From Firmicutes bacterium UBA5774 (GTDB taxonomy: Bacteria > Bacillota > Clostridia > Peptostreptococcales > Anaerovoracaceae), in contig DIEM01000075.1 in the NCBI GenBank assembly GCA_002418625.1, positions 1-26,871 on the forward strand: a stretch of DNA of 26,871 bases, given 5' to 3'. The notes beneath the pieces were generated by a model, which saw nothing but the letters and a program-made list of their open reading frames with translations, was not told where the DNA came from and ran no database searches. Made by a program: the position numbers and the translations under genes. Shown here in pieces: positions 8,981-16,687 of the stretch. Numbering within the stretch: the stretch's first letter is position 1; every line of letters starts with the position of its first letter.

Positions 8981-9530
8981 TGAATTCGTTCATGGCATCG
9001 TCGATTCCCTTCGCCAGCATGCGCTCGATAGCGTCCGCCGCGCGCACAACGGCTTTTTCCATGACAGTTATCTCCTCTTTCCTGAAGCCGCCAAGCACAT
9101 AATCTGCAAGTCCCGCTTTGCGCTCTCCGCCGATCCCGACTCTTACTCTTGGAAATTCATCGCTCTTAATATCATAAATTATGGATCTCATACCGTTATG
9201 GGACCCGGCGCTTCCTCGTTTCCTGATCCTGAGCCGGCCCATCTCAATGTCCACATCATCATAAACGACAATCATGTCCTGCGCTGCGACTTTGTAATAT
9301 TCGAGAATCTCCCTGACCGAATTGCCGCTGAGGTTCATATATGTCTGCGGCTTGACCAGCAACACCTTTTGGCCGGAGATCATTCCTTCCCCGACCAGCG
9401 CCTTGTGCTTTATCTTGTTGATTTTGATGCCGTTTTTTTCGGCAAGAAAATCGACAGTCATAAATCCGATATTATGCTTCGTGTGCTCGTATTTTTTCCC
9501 GGGGTTGCCAAGCCCGACCACCACATACAT
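8943..9530 (-). CDS. pth: Peptidyl-tRNA hydrolase
   Basis: Pth frees tRNA from peptidyl-tRNA released by stalled ribosomes. With the ATG at 9530-9528 the protein is 195 residues and begins MYVVVGLGNPGKKYEHTKHN, the family start; His19 is the catalytic base, Asn9 and the DD of VYDDVDIEMG are the other active-site residues. An upstream in-frame TTG at 9548 overlaps the prs stop, but the extra MNRSGG residues are not typical, and a GGAG lies 7 nt before 9530, so I chose the shorter form. It follows prs after 14 nt and overlaps the mfd start, as in the conserved prs–pth–mfd order. Confidence 0.96.
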   Translation of the reverse strand: MYVVVGLGNPGKKYEHTKHNIGFMTVDFLAEKNGIKINKIKHKALVGEGMISGQKVLLVKPQTYMNLSGNSVREILEYYKVAAQDMIVVYDDVDIEMGRLRIRKRGSAGSHNGMRSIIYDIKSDEFPRVRVGIGGERKAGLADYVLGGFRKEEITVMEKAVVRAADAIERMLAKGIDDAMNEFNAWDANADKNGE

Positions 9531-9544
9531 CCCGCCGCTCCGGT

Positions 9545-10495
9545 TCAATCAAAGAGTCTGCTGATGGAATCATTGGTGAATATACGCATCATCGCTTCCG
9601 CAAACAGCGGCGCGACGGAAAGCATCTTGATCTTGTCCAGATTCTTCCCGTTCATCATCGGAATCGTATTCAGAAGCACAAGCTCCTTGATCGCCGATGC
9701 CTTGATCCTGTCGATCGCAGGTCCGGACAGGACCGGATGCGTCGCGCAGGCATAGACTTCCCTGGCGCCAAGCTCCTTAAGAGCGTTTGCCGCATTGGTG
9801 ATCGTGCCGGCTGTATCGATCATATCATCCACGAGCAGGACATTCTTGTCCTCTATATCGCCAATGATGTTCATGATTTCCGATACATTGGCCTTCGGAC
9901 GCCGCTTGTCTACAATGGCGATCGGAGCATCCAGCGGATGCGCCACGTTTCTGGCTCTGGCGACGCTGCCGATATCGGGGGAAACTACCACAAGGTTGTC
10001 CAGTTTCTTTTCCCTATAGTATTTGACAAGGATCGGCACCCCAAGCAGATGGTCGACAGGAATATCAAAATAGCCCTGGATCTGAGAAGCGTGGAGGTCC
10101 ATCGTGACGACCCGGTCCGCTCCCGCTTTTCCAAGAAGATCTGCCACAAGCTTCGCCGTGATCGGATCTCTGGCCTTAGCCTTCCTGTCCTGCCTCGCAT
10201 ACCCATAATATGGGATAACAGCGTTTATTCTGCCTGCCGACGCTCTCTTCATGGCGTCTATCATGATCAGCAGCTCCATCAGGTTGTCATTGACAGGCTC
10301 GCAGGTCGACTGCACGATATATGCGTCGACACCCCTGACGGTTTCCCATAAGCTGACGGATATCTCCCCGTCGCTGAATTTGCCCACTGTAGATTTTCCA
10401 AGTGGCTTTCCCATGATCAGCGCGATCTCCTCGGCCAGATCCGGATTGGAATTGCCTGAAAAAATCTTGAACTCGCTGTAAACGCCGTTCTTCAT
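9545..10495 (-). CDS. prs: Ribose-phosphate pyrophosphokinase (PRPP synthetase)
   Basis: Makes PRPP from ribose-5-phosphate and ATP for purine, pyrimidine, NAD, His and Trp synthesis. At 316 residues it is a class I enzyme. Visible features: FSDGEISV near 41, the ATP/metal segment YYGYARQDRKAKARDPITAK (about 95-115), DLHASQIQGYFD with the metal-binding His (about 129-140) and the PRPP-binding loop VLLVDDMIDTAGT (about 215-228). The ATG lies one base past the glmU stop, and its AAGGAGG is inside the end of glmU, so the two are co-transcribed. PRPP is also the effector of PurR encoded nearby. Confidence 0.98.
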   Translation of the reverse strand: MKNGVYSEFKIFSGNSNPDLAEEIALIMGKPLGKSTVGKFSDGEISVSLWETVRGVDAYIVQSTCEPVNDNLMELLIMIDAMKRASAGRINAVIPYYGYARQDRKAKARDPITAKLVADLLGKAGADRVVTMDLHASQIQGYFDIPVDHLLGVPILVKYYREKKLDNLVVVSPDIGSVARARNVAHPLDAPIAIVDKRRPKANVSEIMNIIGDIEDKNVLLVDDMIDTAGTITNAANALKELGAREVYACATHPVLSGPAIDRIKASAIKELVLLNTIPMMNGKNLDKIKMLSVAPLFAEAMMRIFTNDSISRLFD

Positions 10496-10496
10496 T

Positions 10497-11882
10497 TTAA
10501 TCCTCCTTAGTCCTTAACAGATTCTTTCTTTTGACCCAGCCCTCTATATATTTTTCTTTTACCCTTCCGAGACAAAGGGCCCCGCCCGGAACATCCCTGG
10601 TCACGGTCGTGCCTGCGGCAACATAGGCGTTCTCCCCGATGACGACCGGCGCCACCAGATTGGAGTTGCTGCCGATGAACGCGCCATCCTTTACGATGGA
10701 ACGATGTTTTTTCTTACCGTCATAATTTACAAAAACGACTCCGCATCCGATGTTGACATCTCTGCCAATCTCAGCGTCGCCAATGTAGGACAAATGTGAG
10801 GCTTTCGAATGATCTCCTATGGATGCATTCTTGACTTCCACAAAATCGCCGATCCTGACATCTCTGCCGATCCTGCTGTCCGGCCTCAGGTAAGCGTACG
10901 GGCCAATTTTCGAATCGGATCCGATATGGCTTTTGATGATCGTCGAGCTCTGGATCTCGACTCCGTCTTCGATGACGGAATTCTCTATGCGTGAATTCTG
11001 TCCTATGATGCATCCGCTTCCTACCGATGTGCTGCCCGTAAGGATCGCGCCCGGATAAATGACCGAATCCGCTCCGACCGAGACATCAGCATCAATATAG
11101 ACGCTTGCCGGGTCCGGCATGGTCACGCCGTTCAGCATATGCGCTTCACAAATACGGGCTCTCATGATTCTTTCGGCATCCGCCAATTGAACTCTCGTAT
11201 TGATGCCTGCTATCTCGGCGGCATCGGCAATGGGAAAGCCACCCGCTTTCTTTTTTTCGCGGACCGCGATGCTTAATACATCTGTGATATAGTATTCATT
11301 TTGAGAATTTTCTGTATTTAATTTCGATAGACTGGACTTAAGAAGAGCCGCGTCAAAGCAGAATATGCCTGAATTGATTTCCCTGATTTGTTTTTCGCTG
11401 TCGTCAGCGTCCTTTTGCTCAACGATCCCAAGCAGCTCCTGCCTGTCGTTTCGCAGTATCCGGCCATACCCGAACGGATCTTGAAGCTCCGCTGTTAAAA
11501 CAGATGCGTCATAATCGCCGTCTTCGTGAAACTTGACGAAGCCGGCCAGCGTGTCGCCGGTGATCAGCGGGGTATCGCCGCACAAAATGAGCACCCCTCC
11601 GGTCTCCGGCAGCAGATCCCGGGCCTGCATCACCGCATGCCCCGTTCCCAGCTGCTGCTCCTGCAGGACAAAACGAAGTCCCTGCCCTTCACAAGCTGCC
11701 GTCACGTCCTGCGCGCCATGGCCTACGACAAGAACGATCTCCTTGATCCCGATCTTTTTGACCTGTCTGACCACATGCTCGACCATTGCCCTTCCGCATA
11801 CATTATGCAGGACCTTAGGCCTGGAGGATTTCATCCTGGTTCCCGCACCGGCGGCCAGTATAATTGCTGTATTGCAAATCAT
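10497..11882 (-). CDS. glmU: Bifunctional UDP-GlcNAc pyrophosphorylase / GlcN-1-P acetyltransferase
   Basis: GlmU catalyses the last two steps to UDP-GlcNAc, the sugar donor for peptidoglycan (used by MurA, also in this window). The 461 residues split into an N-terminal nucleotidyltransferase (LAAGAGTRMKSSRPKVLH at 9-26, GTGHAVMQA near 82) and a C-terminal left-handed beta helix of hexapeptide repeats from about 255 on, with the acetyltransferase segment KASHLSYIGDAEIG near 360. It is the first gene of the leftward block, and a consensus extended -10 lies about 60 nt upstream. In relatives spoVG comes right before it; here an ABC export operon intervenes. Confidence 0.98.
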   Translation of the reverse strand: MICNTAIILAAGAGTRMKSSRPKVLHNVCGRAMVEHVVRQVKKIGIKEIVLVVGHGAQDVTAACEGQGLRFVLQEQQLGTGHAVMQARDLLPETGGVLILCGDTPLITGDTLAGFVKFHEDGDYDASVLTAELQDPFGYGRILRNDRQELLGIVEQKDADDSEKQIREINSGIFCFDAALLKSSLSKLNTENSQNEYYITDVLSIAVREKKKAGGFPIADAAEIAGINTRVQLADAERIMRARICEAHMLNGVTMPDPASVYIDADVSVGADSVIYPGAILTGSTSVGSGCIIGQNSRIENSVIEDGVEIQSSTIIKSHIGSDSKIGPYAYLRPDSRIGRDVRIGDFVEVKNASIGDHSKASHLSYIGDAEIGRDVNIGCGVVFVNYDGKKKHRSIVKDGAFIGSNSNLVAPVVIGENAYVAAGTTVTRDVPGGALCLGRVKEKYIEGWVKRKNLLRTKED

Positions 11883-11940
11883 CAGTTATGCTCCTTGTCA
11901 ATATTGGGGCATGCAAGAACGCTCCCCCGTCGACTTGCCT

Positions 11941-11949
11941 ATTATACCA
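11941..11949 (-). promoter_or_regulatory. Extended -10 promoter for glmU
   Basis: On the minus strand TGGTATAAT (11949-11941) is a perfect extended -10. The -35 region is weak (TTTAAG or nearby). Transcription would start near 11934, about 52 nt before the glmU ATG. It probably drives glmU–prs–pth–mfd and beyond. Confidence 0.65.
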
Positions 11950-11994
11950 TTTTTTCGCACCCTCTTAAAGGGCAAATTGATAAAAAAACTACAT

Positions 11995-12024
11995 TTGCGA
12001 AATGTATACAAAACAGAATATAAT
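11995..12024 (+). promoter_or_regulatory. Promoter of the ABC export operon, with embedded inverted repeats
   Basis: TTGCGA (11995-12000) is followed after 18 nt by TATAAT (12019-12024), a perfect -10. The -35 lies inside an inverted repeat, ACATTTGCGAAATGT (11991-12005), and the spacer holds a GTATAC palindrome (12004-12009). Both could be operator sites. The leader to the adaptor ATG at 12118 is about 85 nt. Confidence 0.6.
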
Positions 12025-12117
12025 TAAGCTGGAATTATCATAAGGGCATGAATGTTTCAGTTTTGCAGGACAGGGTATATCTCAAGCATATTGCGTAATA
12101 TTTCGGAGGATGATACT

Positions 12118-13305
12118 ATGAACAAGCGAAATCTGACTCTTGCCGCAGCCGGCCTGATCCTTGGAGCTATCGGACTGTATGCGGCTTTTTCCGGAAGCGC
12201 CCCTGAATCAGACTATATCACTGTTTCCTCTCCCGGCTCCGGCAGCGGCATATTAGCCGTCGGCAAGGTCCGCTCTTCCGAAAGCGCGGAGCTGGTCGCC
12301 GAGGTCAGCGGCCGTATACTGAGTTCCCCGTTCGAAGAAGGAAACGCCGTAAAAACCGGCGACATTCTCTTTCTCATAGACAGCGCCGATCAGAAGCAGA
12401 TTGTTGCTCAAAAAAAGGCTGCCTACGAGAGCTCTGCGGCACAATTCGAAAATTTGATATCCTCGCAGCTGCCCGGCGCCCGCCAGGACATGCTTCAGGC
12501 AGAAAAGGAAAAAAATGCAGCTAAAGACGCCTTTTCCGACGCTATCACATTATATGAAGCCGGAGCCCTTTCACAGAAGAGCCTTGACGATGTAAAACTG
12601 GCATATGAGGCTTCATCGGTCGATTACGATGCGGCAGTCCGTCAATACCAGTCGCTTGCCGCAGACGGTTCCGTCCGCAAACAGCAGCAGGCGGCGCTGC
12701 AGTCAGCAAAGGCTGAATTGGACAACGCGGTGAATCAGGACTCCAAATACACAGTCACCTCCCCGCAGGATGGCGTTCTTCTCAGTAAAAACGCCGAAAC
12801 GGGCTCATTTGTCCAAGCCGGCCAGTCTCTGGCACACGTTGCAAACTTAAGCGACATGTACATATCGGCCGATCTTGACGAGCAGTATTTTTCCTATGTC
12901 TCGACCGGCATGAAAGCCCATGCGTTTATTGAAGAAGGCATGAAATTCGATGCGATAGTCTCCTCGGTGTCGCCACTGATCGACGCAGAAACAGGCTCCT
13001 TTTCGGTCAAGCTGTCACTGGACGCGTCCTTCCCATACAAAGCCTCCGATTTAACCATCAACATCGAGATCCTCCCTGATGCAGGCAAGTCTTACTACAC
13101 CATCCCTCAATCATATATATTCGAAGAGGATGACACCCGTTATGTCTGGAAATACGAAGCCGGCATACTGTCGAAAACAAAAGTCCTGCCCGGGCCGTCC
13201 CATCCCGGAAGGGCAACAGTCGAATCCGGCCTCAGCGCCGGCGATATACTGGTCGATCCCAAGCCGGAGTTCAAGGATGGCGATAAAATCTCGCTGAATC
13301 TGTAA
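12118..13305 (+). CDS. HlyD/MacA-like periplasmic-adaptor-type subunit of an ABC exporter
   Basis: A 395-residue protein starting at ATG 12118, chosen because GGAGG lies 8 nt upstream and the next residues (MNKRNLTLAAAGLILGAIG) form a signal anchor; an upstream in-frame ATG at 12052 has no site. After the membrane anchor come a barrel-sandwich half (GKVRSSESAELVAEVSGRIL, about 50-70), a long helical hairpin (about 95-210), the second lipoyl half (YTVTSPQDGVLLSKN, about 212) and beta domains to the end. This is the RND/ABC membrane-fusion layout. In a Gram-positive it would work outside the membrane with the permease and ATPase that follow. Substrate unknown: antimicrobial peptides, macrolides or lipoproteins are all possible. 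Confidence 0.85.
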   Translation: MNKRNLTLAAAGLILGAIGLYAAFSGSAPESDYITVSSPGSGSGILAVGKVRSSESAELVAEVSGRILSSPFEEGNAVKTGDILFLIDSADQKQIVAQKKAAYESSAAQFENLISSQLPGARQDMLQAEKEKNAAKDAFSDAITLYEAGALSQKSLDDVKLAYEASSVDYDAAVRQYQSLAADGSVRKQQQAALQSAKAELDNAVNQDSKYTVTSPQDGVLLSKNAETGSFVQAGQSLAHVANLSDMYISADLDEQYFSYVSTGMKAHAFIEEGMKFDAIVSSVSPLIDAETGSFSVKLSLDASFPYKASDLTINIEILPDAGKSYYTIPQSYIFEEDDTRYVWKYEAGILSKTKVLPGPSHPGRATVESGLSAGDILVDPKPEFKDGDKISLNL

Positions 13306-13320
13306 AGGAGCTGATTTTCC

Positions 13321-14517
13321 ATGTCATATGAATTGAAAATCGCTCTTCGGTTTTTGATAAAAAGCAGGACCCAGACCATCTTTATTCTTTTCGGCATCGC
13401 GCTTGGCGTCGCTGTCCAGATTTTTCTCGGCAATCTGATCACAAGCCTCCAAGACAGCCTGGTCGAGAATACGATCGGCAACAGCCCCCACATCGTCATT
13501 GCCAGCGAGGAGGACACAATCACAAAACTCATTGATGCTTCGTCCGGATCGCTATTGCGCGGCAACTATCCTTCTCTTGTCAAGAATCTGGAAAACTGGA
13601 GGCAGATCGACGAGGACCTTTCGAAAGACAGCAGAGTCACGGCGATATCCCCAACCCAGGACGGGACTGCAATCATACGCAGCAGCGGCAAATCTCTTCC
13701 GATAGCTGTCAAAGGCATCGACCTTGCCAGGGGCGACGCGATATATGACATCAATTCAAGAATAACCTCAGGAAATGCCTCCCTCGAAGGCAGCGGGATC
13801 CTGATCGGCCTCTCCCTGGCCGAACAGCTTGGAAAAGCGACAGGCGACAGCATCAGCCTGGTCCTTCCCGGAGGCTCTCAGGTCCAGCTATACATATCCG
13901 GCATCCTGGATCTGGAAAACGAAAGCGCCAACTCCTCTCTCGTCTTCATGGATCTATCCAGGGCTCAGAAGCTTTTCGGAAGCGCCAGCAGCGTCTCCTC
14001 GCTCGAAATTCAGATTGCCGATCCATTCGAAGCCGACAGTGTCAGCGCTGAGTGGACGTCGATCTATCAGAGTGTGGACATAGACAACTGGAAGGCTCGA
14101 AACAGCCAGCTGCTCAGCGCACTTACCAGCCAAAGCAGTTCATCATATACGATCCAGTTTTTTGTGATTATAGCCGTTACGTTCGGCATCGCCAGCGTAT
14201 TAGCGGTTTCAGCTGTGCAGAAGGCCCGGCAGATCGGCATCCTGAAAGCCATGGGCGCTACGAGCAGAAGCATCGCGCGTATCTTTATCTACGAAGGATT
14301 CCTTCTGGGCCTGGCGGGATCGATACTCGGCAGCCTGTTCGGCATCATGATGCTTACAGTTTTCGGCAAAACAGCCTTGTCCTTTGAACTCAGGGCCGAT
14401 CCTGCCGGCATATTGCTCATCATGTTCCTTGCGGTGGCTGCAGGGACCATATCCTCATTGATACCGGCCCGCAACTCCGCATTATTGAATCCAATGGAGG
14501 CGATCAGAAATGGATGA
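13321..14517 (+). CDS. FtsX/MacB-type ABC transporter permease
   Basis: A 398-residue permease with the four-helix MacB/LolC layout: one membrane segment near residues 18-38, a large extracellular domain (about 45-275), then three more segments (about 277-299, 318-345, 360-385). The C-terminal third is a FtsX domain with the usual KARQIGILKAMGATSRSIARIF motif (about 300-321) and PARNSALLNPMEAIRNG at the end. AAGGAG about 10 nt before the ATG overlaps the stop of the adaptor gene. Its end overlaps the ATPase gene by 8 nt. Together they form a tripartite MacAB-like pump or mechanotransmission complex. Confidence 0.9.
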   Translation: MSYELKIALRFLIKSRTQTIFILFGIALGVAVQIFLGNLITSLQDSLVENTIGNSPHIVIASEEDTITKLIDASSGSLLRGNYPSLVKNLENWRQIDEDLSKDSRVTAISPTQDGTAIIRSSGKSLPIAVKGIDLARGDAIYDINSRITSGNASLEGSGILIGLSLAEQLGKATGDSISLVLPGGSQVQLYISGILDLENESANSSLVFMDLSRAQKLFGSASSVSSLEIQIADPFEADSVSAEWTSIYQSVDIDNWKARNSQLLSALTSQSSSSYTIQFFVIIAVTFGIASVLAVSAVQKARQIGILKAMGATSRSIARIFIYEGFLLGLAGSILGSLFGIMMLTVFGKTALSFELRADPAGILLIMFLAVAAGTISSLIPARNSALLNPMEAIRNG

Positions 14518-15298
14518 CATGCTTATCGATGGAAAAGGCCTTATAAAGGACTATGGCAAAGCACAGAAGACCAGGGCGCTGCACGGCGTCGACATCAAAC
14601 TTGTCCGCGGTGAATTCGCAAGCCTGATCGGACCATCCGGCTGCGGCAAGAGCACGCTTCTCAGCATCCTCGGCGCCCTCGACCGTCCGACCGAAGGCAC
14701 CATGATGATCGCGGGACATGATCTTTCAGGCATGAACGACCTGCAGCTGGCGCTGTTTCGAAACAAGCGCATCGGCTTTGTCTTCCAGGCTCACCACCTT
14801 CTGCCCGAGTTCACCGCCCTCGAAAACGTCCTGATCCCTTCCTGGATCGAAAGCGGCACCGCGGATTCAAAAAGAAGAGAACGGGCAGTCGACCTGCTCG
14901 AACGGGTCGGCCTGCGGGAGAGACTCAACAATCTGGCTAACAATCTGTCCGGCGGGCAGCAGCAGAGAGTATCCATCGCACGGGCACTGATAAACGAACC
15001 GGATATCATACTGGCCGACGAGCCTGACGGCAATCTTGATTCCGAAGCTACGGAGCACATCTACGAGCTGCTTCGCGATATCAACAGAACGATGGGCACC
15101 ACGTTCCTGATCGTTACCCACGACAGGCATATCGCGGAAAAATCGAATCGCGTCATTGAGATGCTGGACGGAAGGATCCTTGACGACTACAAGACGTCGG
15201 ACGTGAGCAGGGACGATTTATGGAAGCGCCTTGCGCCATGTAACTGCAAATGCCCGGACACCTGTACCGACGACAGCCATGGTCAAAGTGCGCGATAA
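14510..15298 (+). CDS. ABC transporter ATP-binding protein (MacB/LolD type) with C-terminal Cys cluster
   Basis: A 262-residue nucleotide-binding subunit. Walker A GPSGCGKST (41-49), Q-loop Gln93, signature LSGGQ (146-150), Walker B IILADE (166-171) and switch His204 are all present, so it should be an active ATPase. The family's usual ADEPTGNLD reads ADEPDGNLD here (Asp173 for Thr). Beyond the normal end (about residue 235) is a tail with four cysteines in nine residues, CNCKCPDTC (244-252), followed by acidic and polar residues. This could bind a metal, but no function is known to me. The ATG at 14510 has GGAGG 9 nt upstream and overlaps the permease gene, supporting coupled expression. Confidence 0.92.
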   Translation: MDDMLIDGKGLIKDYGKAQKTRALHGVDIKLVRGEFASLIGPSGCGKSTLLSILGALDRPTEGTMMIAGHDLSGMNDLQLALFRNKRIGFVFQAHHLLPEFTALENVLIPSWIESGTADSKRRERAVDLLERVGLRERLNNLANNLSGGQQQRVSIARALINEPDIILADEPDGNLDSEATEHIYELLRDINRTMGTTFLIVTHDRHIAEKSNRVIEMLDGRILDDYKTSDVSRDDLWKRLAPCNCKCPDTCTDDSHGQSAR

Positions 15299-15300
15299 TT

Positions 15301-15336
15301 AAAAAAGGTATGCATCTGCAATCAGAAGCATACCTT
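15301..15336 (-). terminator. Terminator after spoVG, also in reach of the convergent ABC operon
   Basis: A 9-bp perfect stem (AAGGTATGC at 15305-15313 with GCATACCTT at 15328-15336, 14-nt loop). On the minus strand it is followed by TTTTTT, so it should end spoVG transcription. On the plus strand the tail is only weakly T-rich (GTCATTTATATG), so termination of the export operon there is less sure. Confidence 0.75.
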
Positions 15337-15407
15337 GTCATTTATATGATTTTGTATCGAAAAAACAACCCAACAATGATTATTGGATAAATGCGCTGAG
15401 GATTTAT

Positions 15408-15707
15408 TTATTCAGCCGGATATTTATCTTCTTCGACCACATCAACCTTTTCGCCGAGAACTCGCTCATATTCCGCAAAAATAGCGTCCTTGATTTTATT
15501 TCTTGTTTCAGAAACAAGCGGATGGGCAATATCTCTAAAATCCCCTTCACCCATTTTTCTGCTAGGCATGGCAATGAAAAGTCCATTCTGACCTTCTATG
15601 ATCTTGATGTCATGAACGACAAATTCATCATCAAATGTCACAGATACTACTGCTTTCATTTTGCCTTCATCGTTAACTTTTCTTACTCTTACGTCAGTGA
15701 TTTTCAT
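15408..15707 (-). CDS. spoVG: SpoVG family regulator
   Basis: A 99-residue protein starting MKITDVRVRKVNDEGKMKAV, with VHDIKIIEGQNGLFIAMPSRK (31-51) and FRDIAHPLVSETR (57-69), the SpoVG hallmark. SpoVG is a small nucleic-acid-binding regulator of septation, sporulation, capsule and virulence genes in various Bacillota, and non-sporulating members also have it. It follows purR, as in relatives (B. subtilis has yabJ in between; none here). A good promoter sits in the 107-nt gap upstream, with twin inverted repeats at and after the -10. A terminator follows about 70 nt past the stop. Confidence 0.97.
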   Translation of the reverse strand: MKITDVRVRKVNDEGKMKAVVSVTFDDEFVVHDIKIIEGQNGLFIAMPSRKMGEGDFRDIAHPLVSETRNKIKDAIFAEYERVLGEKVDVVEEDKYPAE

Positions 15708-15746
15708 ATTGTCTGCACCACCCTTTCGCGGTTAAATCAAAACTTG

Positions 15747-15786
15747 TTGTATACAATGTACAACCGCTATTGTAAGCATTATACAA
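15747..15786. promoter_or_regulatory. Twin TTGTA-N7-TACAA inverted repeats at the spoVG promoter (possible operators)
   Basis: Two 17-bp sites fit TTGTA-N7-TACAA: 15747-15763 (TTGTATACAATGTACAA) and 15770-15786 (TTGTAAGCATTATACAA), with centres 23 bp apart, near two helical turns. The second covers the spoVG -10, the first lies just after the expected transcription start. This is the layout of a dimeric repressor acting at tandem sites. The regulator is unknown. Confidence 0.5.
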
Positions 15787-15806
15787 TAATTTTTTTCTCT
15801 TAACAA
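15778..15806 (-). promoter_or_regulatory. Sigma-A-type promoter of spoVG
   Basis: On the minus strand TTGTTA (15806-15801), 17-nt spacer, TATAAT (15783-15778). Transcription would start near 15771, giving a leader of about 65 nt. In B. subtilis spoVG uses sigma-H; no convincing sigma-H element was seen here. Confidence 0.75.
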
Positions 15807-15814
15807 GATTTTTT

Positions 15815-16624
15815 TCAAAATGCCGATTTGTTTGGAAAAACTTCGATCTTTTTTCTTATTTCGTCTACTTTTCCTAAATATACGAGCGCATAGTAGTCAT
15901 CGACCTTCTTCTTCTCCGGTTCACGCGATGCGATCACGACACCGGTCCCGACGATTTCGACGTCAAATTCACGCATCATGTCACTGATCCCTTTCGCGCT
16001 GCCGCCGGCCCGCATGAAGTCATCGATGATGATCGCCCTTGTCCCCGGGGAAACTGCCCTTTTAGCAATGGACATTTTCTGGACCCTGTCGCTTGAGCCG
16101 GAAAAATAGTTGATGCTCAATGTCGACCCCTCGGAAATCTTGCTTTCACGACGAATCACGACCAGCGGCAGATTGAGCATGTCCGCGGTCATCAGTGCCA
16201 CCGGGATCCCTTTTGTTTCAACCGTAACAACATAATTTGCCTTCTTGTCCCGGAACTTTCGGGCGAATACTTCTCCCGTCCTTTTAGCCAGACTGCTGTC
16301 AAACATGATATCGGACGTGTATAGGAAGCCGCCTGCAAGGATCCGCCCCGGATCCTCCAGCTTTGAACACAGCTCGGAAAGCAGCGCATCGACATCCCCG
16401 TCGGATATGTGCGGCATGTATTTGACTCCGCCGGTTGCACCGGCCGTCGTTTCGATCACGCCAAGCTCCATAGCAGCCATCATCTTTCGTGCCGCGGCGA
16501 TATCCTCGCTGATACTCGATTTTGCGGCGCCGAATTTTTCGGCGAAATAGCCGAGGGAAAACACTCTGCTGGGATTTTGCGTCAGGATTTTTATTATGGC
16601 TCCTACGCGGTCCGTTCGTTTCAT
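15815..16624 (-). CDS. purR: Purine operon repressor PurR (PRPP-responsive)
   Basis: A 269-residue repressor. Residues 1-75 form the winged helix-turn-helix (MKRTDRVGAIIKILTQNPSR onward) and the rest a phosphoribosyltransferase-fold effector domain with the PRPP-binding loop IIDDFMRAGGSAKG (199-212). In Bacillota PurR represses purine genes at paired PurBoxes and is released by PRPP. I start at ATG 16624, behind GAGGTGA; the 40-residue extension to 16744 is unlike the family and would run through the promoter. A consensus promoter with a PurBox pair lies directly upstream, predicting autorepression. prs, which makes PRPP, lies in the same neighbourhood, and spoVG follows. Confidence 0.96.
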   Translation of the reverse strand: MKRTDRVGAIIKILTQNPSRVFSLGYFAEKFGAAKSSISEDIAAARKMMAAMELGVIETTAGATGGVKYMPHISDGDVDALLSELCSKLEDPGRILAGGFLYTSDIMFDSSLAKRTGEVFARKFRDKKANYVVTVETKGIPVALMTADMLNLPLVVIRRESKISEGSTLSINYFSGSSDRVQKMSIAKRAVSPGTRAIIIDDFMRAGGSAKGISDMMREFDVEIVGTGVVIASREPEKKKVDDYYALVYLGKVDEIRKKIEVFPNKSAF

Positions 16625-16643
16625 ACCAGTCACCTCGTTTGAC

Positions 16644-16687
16644 AAACACGAATAATACGGCGAATTTGTATACATTTTATTCGGTTT
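16644..16687. promoter_or_regulatory. PurBox pair (PurR operator) on the purR promoter
   Basis: Box 1 AAACACGAATAATA (16644-16657) and, inverted, box 2 AAACCGAATAAAAT (minus strand, 16687-16674) flank a 16-nt gap. Both keep the CGAA core and the A/T flanks of the B. subtilis PurBox (AWWWCCGAACWWT), and a 16-17-nt gap is the known spacing (recalled). Box 2 overlaps the purR -10, box 1 lies just after the transcription start, and the murC -10 is about 45 bp away on the other side. Confidence 0.75.

Noticed and set aside
8901..9755. 284-residue open frame on the plus strand
   Set aside because: Antisense to pth, mfd and prs, all of which are unmistakable.
12052..12117. N-terminal extension of the adaptor protein
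   Set aside because: No ribosome binding site before 12052; GGAGG at 12105-12109 fits ATG at 12118, followed by a signal anchor.
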